From: Hyunsoonleella flava
Lineage (GTDB): Bacteria; Bacteroidota; Bacteroidia; Flavobacteriales; Flavobacteriaceae
Direction: 5' to 3'
DNA: 64,000 bases
NCBI RefSeq assembly: GCF_004310325.1
Contig: NZ_SIRT01000008.1
Location: forward strand, 62,001 to 126,000
Shown piece by piece: positions 36,411-45,839 of the stretch. How positions within the stretch are numbered: position 1 is the first letter of the stretch; each line of letters starts with the position of its first letter. The notes beneath the pieces were generated by a model. That model did not search any database, was not told the DNA's origin, and worked only from the letters and a program-made list of their open reading frames with translations. The translations under genes and the position numbers were made by a program.

Positions 36411-37757
36411 ATGAAAAAAGTGAAAAACACCTGTTTAATATTATTAATCGCTGTCTTCGTTTTTTCCTGTGGGAATAAAACTAAGAACGATACAGCAAAA
36501 CATAATGACGCATCTGAAGCTACAGAGCAACCACCTAATATCGTATTTATTCTTTCCGATGACCAATCTTGGACAGATTATGGTTTTATGGGTGATGAAA
36601 ACATCGAAACCCCGAGAATAGATCAATTTGCAAAAGAAAGTTTAACCTTCACACAATCTTATGTTCCAACTCCGTTGTGTTCGCCATCCTTAGCAACTAT
36701 TATCACAGGGTTGTATCCAAAAGATCACGGTATTTTAGGAAATGATAAGGTGTATCAAAAAGTAAAAGGAGATCGTAAAACAAGCATGGCCAATAGAGCA
36801 GAAGCATATAAGCCTATAATTTCAGCTTTTGAAAAGCAAACGACACTACCAGATATGTTAAAAGAAAAAGGGTATTTGTCTTTTCAAACAGGAAAATGGT
36901 GGCATGGGAACCATAAAATAGGTGGTTTTGATGATGGTATGACCCATGGAGACCCAAAACGTGGCGGACGTCATGGAGATTATGGTTTAGAGATTGGAAG
37001 AAAAGGCTTAGATACTATTAATAGTTATGTAGATGTAGCATTAAAAGAAAAGAAACCTTTCTTCTTATGGTACGCACCTTTTTTACCTCACAGACCTCAT
37101 AATCCTCCACAACGTTTATTCGAAAAGTATAAAAAGAAAACAGACTCAGAACATTTGGCAAAGTATTGGGCGATGTGTGAATGGTTTGATGAAACTTGCG
37201 GACAATTATTTGATATGTTTGAAGAAAAAGGTTTGACTGAAAACACATTATTTGTGTATGTATGTGATAACGGTTGGGCACAAAACCCTGAAAAGAGTGG
37301 CTATTTGAAACACTCTAAACGCGCACCTTATGATATGGGTATTCGCACACCGATCATGTACAAATGGAAAGGAAAAATCACTCCAAAAATGGATAAAGAA
37401 ACCATTACAAGTAGTATAGATATGGTGCCTACAGTACTCGATATTTTGGGTGTTGAAAAACCAGACAATTTGCCAGGGATAAGTGTTTTAAAAGAAGAAG
37501 CATTGAACGAGCGAAAAGGAATTTTTGGAGAAGTATATGCACACGATTTTGATACTATAGAAAATAGCATGTTCTATAATATGGCAATATTTCCTCCTTA
37601 TAAAATTATCGTTCCAGACCCTGTTAGAAAAAAGGAAGAAGTGGTTCAGCTGTTCAATATCGAAAAAGATCCTTTTGAAAAAAATAACATTGCGGCTAGC
37701 AATCCAGAAATCGTAAAAGATTTGACGGAAAAAATAAAGGCATTCAGAGCAGAATAA
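36411..37757 (+). CDS. S1-family sulfatase with unusual formylglycine motif (Arg to Leu), lipoprotein
   Basis: 448 residues; lipobox VFSCGNK (Cys20). The metal site NIVFILSDDQSWTDYG and the later VYVCDNGWAQ block mark it as an S1 sulfatase, and the C-terminal LFNIEKDPFEKNNIA is typical. The formylglycine motif reads PLCSPSLATIITG: Cys90 is present, but the Arg of CxPxR is Leu94. I checked this in the codons (TGT TCG CCA TCC TTA). Arg at this position stabilises the modified residue in characterised sulfatases, so either this clade tolerates Leu or activity is changed. It is eight bases from the next sulfatase. First of five sulfatases in a row. Confidence 0.85.
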   Translation: MKKVKNTCLILLIAVFVFSCGNKTKNDTAKHNDASEATEQPPNIVFILSDDQSWTDYGFMGDENIETPRIDQFAKESLTFTQSYVPTPLCSPSLATIITGLYPKDHGILGNDKVYQKVKGDRKTSMANRAEAYKPIISAFEKQTTLPDMLKEKGYLSFQTGKWWHGNHKIGGFDDGMTHGDPKRGGRHGDYGLEIGRKGLDTINSYVDVALKEKKPFFLWYAPFLPHRPHNPPQRLFEKYKKKTDSEHLAKYWAMCEWFDETCGQLFDMFEEKGLTENTLFVYVCDNGWAQNPEKSGYLKHSKRAPYDMGIRTPIMYKWKGKITPKMDKETITSSIDMVPTVLDILGVEKPDNLPGISVLKEEALNERKGIFGEVYAHDFDTIENSMFYNMAIFPPYKIIVPDPVRKKEEVVQLFNIEKDPFEKNNIAASNPEIVKDLTEKIKAFRAE

Positions 37758-37765
37758 TAATATAA

Positions 37766-39286
37766 ATGGAAAGAAATCTTGTAATATTTGCATTGGTTGC
37801 TGTTTTGTTTTCTTGCAAGCAGGAGAAAACTATAGAGCAAACAGAGGCAGTCTCAAAACCCAATGTATTGTTTATCGCAGTAGATGATTTAAACAATATG
37901 ATAAGTCCTATCGATAATTTTTCTAATGTAAAAACACCAAATTTTGATAGGCTTGCTAGCATGGGAGTAACGTTTACTAATGCGCATGTTCAGGCACCAC
38001 TTTGTGGGCCTTCAAGAGCATCTATAATGACAGGTTTACGACCATCTACTACAGGTATTTATGGCATGACACCAGATAATAAAATACGGAGACCAGATAA
38101 TCCGGCAACCAAGGATATTACATTTCTTCCAGAAAATTTTAAAAACAATGGCTATCACACCATGGGTATTGGTAAATTGTTTCATATTCATGCACCAGAT
38201 AGTTTATTTGATGAATCAGGAGGACGTGTGAAAGGCTTTGGCCCTTATCCTAAAAAGCGTTTTGTTTGGGACGGATTTGGTAAAGGTATTAGAGGAACTC
38301 ATGGGAGAACTAGTACCGATTGGGGTGCTTTTCCTGAAAACGATACCCTCATGCCAGATCATCAATCTGTAAACTGGGCTATTGAACGTTTACAGAGGGA
38401 TTATGATAAACCGTTTTTTATGGGACTTGGGTTTTTACGTGTTCATGTGCCTTTATATGTACCGCAAAAATGGTTCGATTTGTATCCTTTAGAAGACATT
38501 GAAACACCGCCTTATAAGTCAGACGATTTGAATGATATTCCACCGGTTGGTATGAAAATTAACGATTTACCAATGATGCCATCTACAGAATGGGCAAAAG
38601 AAACTGGAGAATGGAAAAAAATTGTTCAAGCTTATTTAGCTTGTATCAGTTATGTGGATTATGAATTGGGAAGGGTTTTAGATGCTTTAGAACAAAGTGA
38701 ATATGCTGAAAATACGGTAATCGTTTTATGGTCTGACCACGGCTATCGCTTGGGAGAAAAAGGAACCTTTGCCAAACATGCCCTTTGGGAAACTGCTACA
38801 AAAGCACCGTTGATGTTTGCAGGACCTAATTTACCTAAAGGAAAGAAAATTGATGCGCCTGTTGAAATGCTTTCTATTTATCCAACCCTTTTGGAATTAA
38901 GTGGATTACCCGCTTATACTAGGAATGAAGGCAATAGTTTAGTGGCTATGATGCAAAATGATGAAGGACTAAATGAGGCTAAAGCTCTTACAACCTTTGG
39001 TATGAATAATCATGCCATCAAAAAAGATGGATTTAGATATATTCAATATGAAGATGGTAAAGAAGAATTTTACGACCATAGTATAGATCCTAATGAGTGG
39101 AACAATGAAGCAGATAAGCCAAAATATGCTTATAAAATTGAAGAATTGAAGATGTATTTACCAAAAGAAAATTCGAAATGGGATACAGCATCTAATTATA
39201 CGTTTCAACCTTATTTTGTTGAGCAAAAGGCAAGGACTAATGGGGAAGATGTGAAGGCTATTAAAGTTATTGGAGCAGATAGGTAA
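37766..39286 (+). CDS. S1-family sulfatase, iduronate-2-sulfatase-like, lipoprotein
   Basis: 506 residues; lipobox VLFSCKQE (Cys17). [16 protein letters not shown] at the metal site, formylglycine motif PLCGPSRASIMTG (Cys80) and VLWSDHGYRLGEKGTFAKHA. The last block is the iduronate-2-sulfatase-like (S1_7-type) signature, close to that in the sulfatases at 22075 and 42497, though it diverges in the middle (PDNKIRRPDNPATKD). Expected to release sulfate from rhamnose or uronate residues of oligosaccharides in the periplasm or at the membrane. Eight bases separate it from the upstream sulfatase. Confidence 0.92.
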   Translation: MERNLVIFALVAVLFSCKQEKTIEQTEAVSKPNVLFIAVDDLNNMISPIDNFSNVKTPNFDRLASMGVTFTNAHVQAPLCGPSRASIMTGLRPSTTGIYGMTPDNKIRRPDNPATKDITFLPENFKNNGYHTMGIGKLFHIHAPDSLFDESGGRVKGFGPYPKKRFVWDGFGKGIRGTHGRTSTDWGAFPENDTLMPDHQSVNWAIERLQRDYDKPFFMGLGFLRVHVPLYVPQKWFDLYPLEDIETPPYKSDDLNDIPPVGMKINDLPMMPSTEWAKETGEWKKIVQAYLACISYVDYELGRVLDALEQSEYAENTVIVLWSDHGYRLGEKGTFAKHALWETATKAPLMFAGPNLPKGKKIDAPVEMLSIYPTLLELSGLPAYTRNEGNSLVAMMQNDEGLNEAKALTTFGMNNHAIKKDGFRYIQYEDGKEEFYDHSIDPNEWNNEADKPKYAYKIEELKMYLPKENSKWDTASNYTFQPYFVEQKARTNGEDVKAIKVIGADR

Positions 39287-39344
39287 TTCTTGCTTTTGTA
39301 TAAAAATGATGTTTTAAATCAAAAAAAAGTAAAAATTAATTTAA

Positions 39345-40985
39345 ATGAACCTACTCTCAAAGATTACAACAGTTGTTATGGTATTATTACCATTATTGAC
39401 TTTCTCCCAATCAAATGAAGAGAAAAAATCAAAACCCAATATCGTACTTATTTTTGCTGACGATTTGGGTTGGACAGATGTAAGCACGGGGAATACTAAT
39501 AACGGCAATGGTTCTAAAATATATGAAACCCCTGTAATAGATAAATTAGCATCGCAAGGCATATCTTTTACAAATGCTTATACCAACCAAAATTGTGCCC
39601 CATCAAGAGCGGCATTAATTAGTGGTCAATACGCTACTGGTATAGATAACCAAGTGTATAATGTAGGTTCTTTAAAACGACAAGATAAAAGAACCAAAGG
39701 ATTTCCTAATGTACCTATTGAGCCATTCAAACAAAAAAAAGTAATTGCAGAGGATGGTATTAATATTTTTGATGTTCTAAAAACACAAGGATATCAAACC
39801 GCTTTTGTAGGGAAAAGTCATGGTACACCACATCCTTTGGTTGGTGATTTTGGTATTGATTTACCAGCAGATATTCATCATATTATAGCAGCTCCAGTTA
39901 ACGGAAAAAGAACAAAATCGTATTACCTAGCCCTAAATTCTGATAAGGAAGGATGGACGTTTAATTCAGAATTTGTAGACGAATTGGCAACGCCTTATGA
40001 TGATGAATATATCAACACTATTTTAAAACCTTACCATGCTCAAGCAGATGTGTCTCTTTTAAAAGGTACGCCAAAACACCTAACGGATGCTATTGGAGAT
40101 TTCTCGGTAAATTATATTAAGGAAAATGCAAATGACGAAAAACCATTCTTTTTATATGTGCCATTTCATGCAGTACATACTAAGGTTACGGGTAGAAAAG
40201 ATTTAACCGATAAATATTTAAAACGAGGTTTAAAACCAAGAGTAGCAGAATATGCTTCTATGATTGAGTTGTTAGATCAAAATGTTGGGAAAATAAATGG
40301 CGCTTTAAAAGACCCGAATGGTGATGGGAATTATGATGATGATATTACAGAGAATACCATTTTTATATTTTATTCTGATAATGGAGGGTTAAGAGAAAAT
40401 GATCCGTTGAAAGGTAGAAAAGGAAAATTGACTGAAGGCGGACTTAGAGTGCCTTTAATATTTAGATACCCAAATGTAATTGCCGAAAATACTATATCTA
40501 ACCAAGCTGTGCATTGTATTGATTTCTTGCCAACTTTCGCAGAATTAGTTGGAGTGGATTTATCCAAATTAGAAAAGAAAGATGGAAGTAATCCTAAATT
40601 TGAAGGTGCTTCTTTTGCTAAAGTTCTTACAGGAAAAGAAAAACGAATCTCAAGAAAAAATTTGTTTTGGCACTTACCAGGATATATGGATGAACGTTTT
40701 TCGCCATCAACATTAATTCAAACAAGGATTGGAGATGAATATTATAAACTGTTTTATTTTTACGAGACAGAAGAATTTGAGATGTATAACATCACAAAAG
40801 ATATTTCTGAAAAAAGAAATATTTTAGATAATCCTACCGCTACAGAAATAGAAATAGCTTTGCAAATGAATGCAGATATGTTAGCTTGGTTAAAATCAAA
40901 TAAAGCTCCCACAGGAACTTGGGTTAAAAATGGCGAAAAAGTACCTTATCCTAAAGCAAATCATGTCCATAAATACCTAAAATAA
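39345..40985 (+). CDS. S1-family sulfatase, arylsulfatase-A-like
   Basis: 546 residues with a cleavable signal peptide (ending near LLTFSQS). NIVLIFADDLGWTDVSTG is the classical arylsulfatase metal site, NCAPSRAALISGQYATG the formylglycine motif (Cys84), and IFYSDNGGLRENDPLKGRKG carries the DNG...K metal and sulfate contacts. The combination DLGWTD...GLRENDPLKGRKG is typical of S1 subfamilies containing exo-acting carbohydrate sulfatases (S1_16-like). The lack of a lipobox suggests a soluble periplasmic enzyme, unlike its lipoprotein neighbours. It lies 58 bases after the previous sulfatase and 12 before the next. Confidence 0.92.
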   Translation: MNLLSKITTVVMVLLPLLTFSQSNEEKKSKPNIVLIFADDLGWTDVSTGNTNNGNGSKIYETPVIDKLASQGISFTNAYTNQNCAPSRAALISGQYATGIDNQVYNVGSLKRQDKRTKGFPNVPIEPFKQKKVIAEDGINIFDVLKTQGYQTAFVGKSHGTPHPLVGDFGIDLPADIHHIIAAPVNGKRTKSYYLALNSDKEGWTFNSEFVDELATPYDDEYINTILKPYHAQADVSLLKGTPKHLTDAIGDFSVNYIKENANDEKPFFLYVPFHAVHTKVTGRKDLTDKYLKRGLKPRVAEYASMIELLDQNVGKINGALKDPNGDGNYDDDITENTIFIFYSDNGGLRENDPLKGRKGKLTEGGLRVPLIFRYPNVIAENTISNQAVHCIDFLPTFAELVGVDLSKLEKKDGSNPKFEGASFAKVLTGKEKRISRKNLFWHLPGYMDERFSPSTLIQTRIGDEYYKLFYFYETEEFEMYNITKDISEKRNILDNPTATEIEIALQMNADMLAWLKSNKAPTGTWVKNGEKVPYPKANHVHKYLK

Positions 40986-40997
40986 TTGTCATGACTA

Positions 40998-42485
40998 ATG
41001 CATAAAAAATCTTCAGTTTTATTTTTTGTTCTTTTAGGGGTTTCTTTTTTGTTTTCAGCTTGCTCAAGTAATAAAAATAAAAATGAAATCTCGATAGCTT
41101 CTAAAGTTGATAGTAATATAGAAAAACCAAACATCATTTTCTATCTAGCTGACGACCAAGATGTTTATGATTACGGTTGTTACGGTAACGAAAAAGTAAA
41201 TACTTCTGCAGTAGATAGATTAGCAAAAGAAGGCATTTTATTTACAAATGCATTTACGGCTCAAGCCATTTGTGCACCTAGTAGGTCGCAATTGTTTACT
41301 GGTAAATACCCGCTTAAAAATGGTTGTTTTGCAAACCATACAGCTACAAGACCAAATATAGAAAGCGTTACGTCTAGAATGAAAAGCTTGGGTTACGAAG
41401 TGGTACTTGCAGGAAAAAGTCATGTAAAACCAGCTAGTGTTTACCAGTGGGATATAGAGTGGCAACCTGTTCCTAAAGAAAACGTGCCGAGAGATTATAT
41501 CCCATTGGATAGTATAGCACATTATTTTAAAACAGCAGAAAAACCATTTTGTATGTTTATTACATCAAAATATCCACATGGGAAGTATTTTGATGTTGAA
41601 AACCCAAAGACTGAAAACCTCAAGTTTTATCCATTTAATGAGAATAAAAAGCATAGCGAATCGTACGTAAAAAGTAGAGCAGGATATTACCGAAGTATAG
41701 AAGAGGATAATACGCAAATTGAAGCTGTATTAAAGTATGTAGATGCTTATTTAGATGAAAACACCTTGTTTGTATATAGTGCAGACCACGGTGTTTCGGG
41801 AAAGTTTACGGTAAAAGATATCGGATTGAAAGTGCCTTTTGTTGCCCGTTGGCCTAAAGTGATAAAAGCAAATACAACATCAAATCAACTCATTCATTAT
41901 ACAGATGTGTTGCCAACCTTTATGGATATAGCAGGAGGGAAGCCAACCGAAGATATTGATGGAAAAAGCTTTCTGCCACTTTTAAAAGGAGACGAGGTAC
42001 AAATTAACGAATACGTTTACGGTGTGAGGACCAATCAAAATATTTTAAATTCTGAAGTGTTTCCATCAAGAATGATTCGTAATCAACGTTATAAATACAT
42101 TCGAAATTATAATTCCTTAGAAGTTGTTGAACAAAACTTAACAGGAAAACCCAATGTTGATTATTTTATAAAACGAGGCGCAAAAGCATTTAAAAATGAA
42201 CCTTTTGAAGAATTGTACGATTTACAAAACGACCCATTTGAGCAAAATAATTTAGCTCAAAACCCTGAACTGAAGTCTATAAAAGAAAAACTAATTACAG
42301 ATTTATTAAGTTGGATGAAGTCTCAAGACGATATTTTAGATGAATCTATTGGAAACATGCCAATCATTACACCTAAAGGAAAAAGAGGATTTAAATTAGA
42401 CCAAGATACACCAAGGCGTAACATTCCAGATTCTATTAAAAATACATTAAATAGAGACGATTATATTATTATAGAGCACTGGTAA
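40998..42485 (+). CDS. S1-family sulfatase, lipoprotein
   Basis: 495 residues; lipobox FLFSACSSN. Metal site [20 protein letters not shown], formylglycine motif [13 protein letters not shown] (Cys92), and [32 protein letters not shown] together with the short SADHGVSGK...K block suggests a subfamily resembling S1_8-type sulfatases, which occur in ulvan clusters; the exact subfamily needs a search. The C-terminal [19 protein letters not shown] is the usual sulfatase tail. An ATG at 40991 reaches a stop after a few codons, so 40998 is the start. It lies 11 bases before the next sulfatase. Confidence 0.9.
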   Translation: MHKKSSVLFFVLLGVSFLFSACSSNKNKNEISIASKVDSNIEKPNIIFYLADDQDVYDYGCYGNEKVNTSAVDRLAKEGILFTNAFTAQAICAPSRSQLFTGKYPLKNGCFANHTATRPNIESVTSRMKSLGYEVVLAGKSHVKPASVYQWDIEWQPVPKENVPRDYIPLDSIAHYFKTAEKPFCMFITSKYPHGKYFDVENPKTENLKFYPFNENKKHSESYVKSRAGYYRSIEEDNTQIEAVLKYVDAYLDENTLFVYSADHGVSGKFTVKDIGLKVPFVARWPKVIKANTTSNQLIHYTDVLPTFMDIAGGKPTEDIDGKSFLPLLKGDEVQINEYVYGVRTNQNILNSEVFPSRMIRNQRYKYIRNYNSLEVVEQNLTGKPNVDYFIKRGAKAFKNEPFEELYDLQNDPFEQNNLAQNPELKSIKEKLITDLLSWMKSQDDILDESIGNMPIITPKGKRGFKLDQDTPRRNIPDSIKNTLNRDDYIIIEHW

Positions 42486-42496
42486 AATATTTTAAA

Positions 42497-43930
42497 ATGA
42501 ATAAAATACTGATAGTTATTTTAAGTTTGTCATTGTTTTTATTGTCCTGTAAAGACAAGAAGGAAGTCGCGTTATTACCGCAAGACAAAACCCCAAAAAA
42601 TATCTTGTTTATAGCCGTTGATGATTTACGTCCCGAACTTAATTTTTATGGCGCCAACCACATTCAATCTCCTAATCTTGATAAATTAGCTAACGAGAGT
42701 TTGGTGTTTAATAGAGCTTATTGTAATGTTCCTGTTTGTGGTGCTTCAAGGGCAAGTTTGTTAAAAGGAGTAAGGCCTACAAGACATCGTTTTATAAATT
42801 ATAAGACTAGAGCAGATGTTGATGCCCCTGATGCCATTTCCCTCCCAAATCTTTTACAGCAAAACGGTTATACAACAATTTCTAATGGAAAGATATATCA
42901 TTACAACAATGATGATAGTTTAGCATGGCATAACAATTGGTTTCCAAAAGGAAACATTCGTGATTATCAACTTGAGAAGAATATTGTTGAAAATCAAGGA
43001 GCTGGTCAAGCAAATGGAGGTGCAGTCTCACATGAAATGGCTCAAGTTCATGATACGGCCTATTTTGATGGCAAAATTGCTCAAAAAGGAATAGCTGATT
43101 TGAGGGAACTAAAACAAAAAAAAGAACCATTTTTTTTGGCCTTAGGTTTTATGAAACCGCACTTACCATTTAACGCGCCAAAAAAGTACTGGGATTTATA
43201 TGATAGAAATAGTATTGAACTTCCAGAAAGCTATATCCAACCAAAAAGTACACCACGAAAGGCATTTCATAACTTTGGGGAATTACGGCAGTATAATAAT
43301 GTGCCTAAAAAAGGCGATATTACAGATGCCTTGGCAAAAGAATTGATCCATGGATATTACGCCTGTGTAAGTTATGTAGATGCACAAATTGGGTTAGTAT
43401 TAGATGAATTAAAACGATTAGAGTTAGAAGACGATACCATAGTAATTTTATGGGGAGACCATGGCTGGAATTTAGGAGACCATAAGCTATGGTGTAAACA
43501 TGTCACTTTTGAAACCGCACTAAGAACACCTTTAATAATAAAGGTACCAGGAAAAACCAAGGGCCAAAAAACAGATGCCATTACGGAGTATATAGATATT
43601 TACCCTACCTTAACTGAATTAGTTGGTATAAAAGCGCCAGAAACAGTTGAGGGCAAAAGTTTTGTACCTATTTTAAATGGCAAAACTTCAAAAAAGGATT
43701 GGGCGGTTAGTAAATTTAAAGATGCTGTAACACTTATTAAAGGAGATTTATTTTATACCGAATGGACTAAAGATGATGGTGTTGCTTATGAGCGGATGTT
43801 ATTCGACCATAAAACAGACCCTTTAGAGCTTGAAAATCTTGCCGAAAAACCAGATTATCAAGAAACAGTAAAGGTGTTAGCAAAAGAATTAAGGGAAAAC
43901 TGGGGAAAAGATTTTCTTGCTAAAAATTAA
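42497..43930 (+). CDS. S1-family sulfatase, iduronate-2-sulfatase-like (CxASR motif), lipoprotein
   Basis: 477 residues; lipobox [27 protein letters not shown] at the metal site and [20 protein letters not shown] are hallmarks of iduronate-2-sulfatase-like enzymes (S1_7). The formylglycine motif is [12 protein letters not shown] with Cys81: Ala replaces Pro in CxPxR, which is an accepted variant (CxAxR). Over most of its length it resembles the sulfatase at 22075 ([20 protein letters not shown] against [20 protein letters not shown]), so these two are paralogues. Fifteen bases separate it from the alkaline-phosphatase-superfamily gene. Confidence 0.92.
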   Translation: MNKILIVILSLSLFLLSCKDKKEVALLPQDKTPKNILFIAVDDLRPELNFYGANHIQSPNLDKLANESLVFNRAYCNVPVCGASRASLLKGVRPTRHRFINYKTRADVDAPDAISLPNLLQQNGYTTISNGKIYHYNNDDSLAWHNNWFPKGNIRDYQLEKNIVENQGAGQANGGAVSHEMAQVHDTAYFDGKIAQKGIADLRELKQKKEPFFLALGFMKPHLPFNAPKKYWDLYDRNSIELPESYIQPKSTPRKAFHNFGELRQYNNVPKKGDITDALAKELIHGYYACVSYVDAQIGLVLDELKRLELEDDTIVILWGDHGWNLGDHKLWCKHVTFETALRTPLIIKVPGKTKGQKTDAITEYIDIYPTLTELVGIKAPETVEGKSFVPILNGKTSKKDWAVSKFKDAVTLIKGDLFYTEWTKDDGVAYERMLFDHKTDPLELENLAEKPDYQETVKVLAKELRENWGKDFLAKN

Positions 43931-43945
43931 AATTGATTTATAAAA

Positions 43946-45016
43946 ATGAGAAATATATTCGCTTTAATTGTATTTACTATATTAATAATCAGTTGTAATC
44001 ATTCAAAAAAAAACAAACAAGAAATAAGCATAGTTTCTGAAAAATTAGAAGCAAAGCAACCCATAGTTGTACAGTTTATTATAGATGGATTAATGAAAGA
44101 TGCTGCTGAAACAGCCATTGAAGCAGGCGCAGAAAACTTAACATATTTTGCTCAAAATGGAGTTGTGGTTCAAGATGCGTATTCAAACAGTCCAGTTGGG
44201 CGCGTAAAATTACCAGATGGGACTGAACCTTGGGGAGGTGCATCCCCACCAAATATTGGCATGCATACAGGAACTCATGTGTTTGAAACACAAAATTTAG
44301 ATGATATTTTTTTATCAGCTAGACGAAAAGGCATCAAATCTGTCTATGTAGGAGGACATACTTTATACGATGTTTTTAAAACACCTGATATTTATTATGC
44401 TGAGATCATACCTGACCAAAAAGTTGTAGAGTTAGGTATGAAGCATATCAAGGATGATGGTGCGAGATTAGTACGTTTGCATTTACAAGAAATTAGAAGT
44501 TTCTGGAAAGGACCACAAGACAAAGTCAATCCAGATTCCGAGTATATCAAGGCCATTTTGAATGCTGATGCTCAATTAGGAAAACTAGTAGCCTTTTTAA
44601 AGAAGGAAGGTTTATGGGAAACTGCCTATTGTATTATATCTGCAGACCACGGCATGGGCACCTTAATTAAAAGCAATCACCTCTCTGAGCAATTATCCTC
44701 ATGGCAGATATACATGAATTTTTATGGTCCAGGCATCAAAAAAGGCGCAACTATTCCTTATGCTGAATCACCTGATATTGCTTTGATGACCAATCATTTT
44801 ATGGGGTTACCACCACTAAAAGGTTATACTTTAAAAGTTGAGAGTCTAAATAAAATAGAAACCACGGGTGTTTTTCTTAAAAATATTTTTGAAGGAAATT
44901 CTAAGGATGTGAAGCATCCGCAATGGATAAAAACATACCTAGAAAATAACAATGAATCGCCACCTAATGATTATTTGCATTACCGAGAAGCCATGTTGAA
45001 TTTTATCAACAACTAA
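43946..45016 (+). CDS. Alkaline-phosphatase-superfamily protein without a canonical nucleophile motif, lipoprotein
   Basis: 356 residues; lipobox LIISCNHS. The fold is that of sulfatases and phosphodiesterases: IVVQFIIDGLMKDAAETAIE (one metal Asp, Asp47), IISADHGMGTLIKSNH (DHG block) and a final FMGLPPLKGY. Where S1 sulfatases have CxPxR, this protein reads GGASPPNIGMHTGTH, aligned so that the nucleophile position is Ala99 (or Ser100 if shifted by one). It therefore cannot use a formylglycine there. A Ser-based phosphodiesterase or phosphatase-type reaction, or a non-catalytic role, is possible. It lies within the sulfatase run, 16 bases before the DUF1961 gene, so it is co-transcribed with it. 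Confidence 0.7.
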   Translation: MRNIFALIVFTILIISCNHSKKNKQEISIVSEKLEAKQPIVVQFIIDGLMKDAAETAIEAGAENLTYFAQNGVVVQDAYSNSPVGRVKLPDGTEPWGGASPPNIGMHTGTHVFETQNLDDIFLSARRKGIKSVYVGGHTLYDVFKTPDIYYAEIIPDQKVVELGMKHIKDDGARLVRLHLQEIRSFWKGPQDKVNPDSEYIKAILNADAQLGKLVAFLKKEGLWETAYCIISADHGMGTLIKSNHLSEQLSSWQIYMNFYGPGIKKGATIPYAESPDIALMTNHFMGLPPLKGYTLKVESLNKIETTGVFLKNIFEGNSKDVKHPQWIKTYLENNNESPPNDYLHYREAMLNFINN

Positions 45017-45032
45017 TAGTTTTGTAACAACC

Positions 45033-45839
45033 ATGAGAAATTATTCAATAAAATATCAAGTTAGGTTATTAAAAATAATAGCCTTCCTGTTTTCTTTACA
45101 GATTATCGGACAGAATGATTCACTTGACTTTATTGATCTAAAGCACTCTAAAGATTGGGAATTAGTATTTGAAGATGATTGCACATACGATTGGACAAAA
45201 CAATGGGCGCTAGATGGTTTAATAGCAACCGTTGAAAATTCAAAAAGGGGGATGTACTTTAAAGCAGGGCCAGAATATAAAAACGATGCACATCATGCAG
45301 TACTGTGGACAAATGAGTCTTTTAATGGAGATATTAAAATTGAATACGATTATACCAGAACAGATAGCGCTACTAAATGTGTAAATATTTTATATATTCA
45401 AGCCACAGGTGATGAAGAAGGTATTTATAAAAAAGATATTTCTAAATGGAAGAAGCAGCGAGAAGTCCCTGCAATGCGAACTTATTTCGAGAATATGAAT
45501 TTGTTTCATATTAGTTATTCAGCATTTGGAAATAATGATAACTCCTTTCATTATGTGAGAGCCAGACGATATCCTAAGCCGGATAATGAACCTTTCAAAG
45601 TAACACAAATAGAGCCATCCTATGATAAACAAGGCTTTTTTAAAACAGGACAAACCTACCATATTACAGCTATAAAAACTAATGAACATTTATTTTTTAA
45701 GATGGAAAGTAAAGATGGTATTGAGCTTTTTAAATGGGATATTTCAAATGTTAGCCCGATAACAGAAGGTCGTGTTGGTTTACGCCAAATGTACACGCGT
45801 TCTTCTTTATACAAGAATTTTAAAATTTACAGTAAATGA
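45033..45839 (+). CDS. DUF1961 (YesU-like) secreted protein
   Basis: 268 residues with an N-terminal signal ending near QIIGQ. The sequence matches the DUF1961 family of concanavalin-like beta-sandwich proteins, including YesU of the Bacillus rhamnogalacturonan cluster: ELVFEDDCTYDWTKQWALDG, then HAVLWTNESFNGDIKIEYDY, then CVNILYIQATGDEEG and TYHITAIKTNEHLFFKM. The biochemical role of the family is not settled; it recurs beside rhamnose- and uronate-containing polysaccharide lyases. Its stop overlaps the start of the following lyase gene (ATGA at 45836-45839), so the two proteins are made together. Confidence 0.75.
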   Translation: MRNYSIKYQVRLLKIIAFLFSLQIIGQNDSLDFIDLKHSKDWELVFEDDCTYDWTKQWALDGLIATVENSKRGMYFKAGPEYKNDAHHAVLWTNESFNGDIKIEYDYTRTDSATKCVNILYIQATGDEEGIYKKDISKWKKQREVPAMRTYFENMNLFHISYSAFGNNDNSFHYVRARRYPKPDNEPFKVTQIEPSYDKQGFFKTGQTYHITAIKTNEHLFFKMESKDGIELFKWDISNVSPITEGRVGLRQMYTRSSLYKNFKIYSK

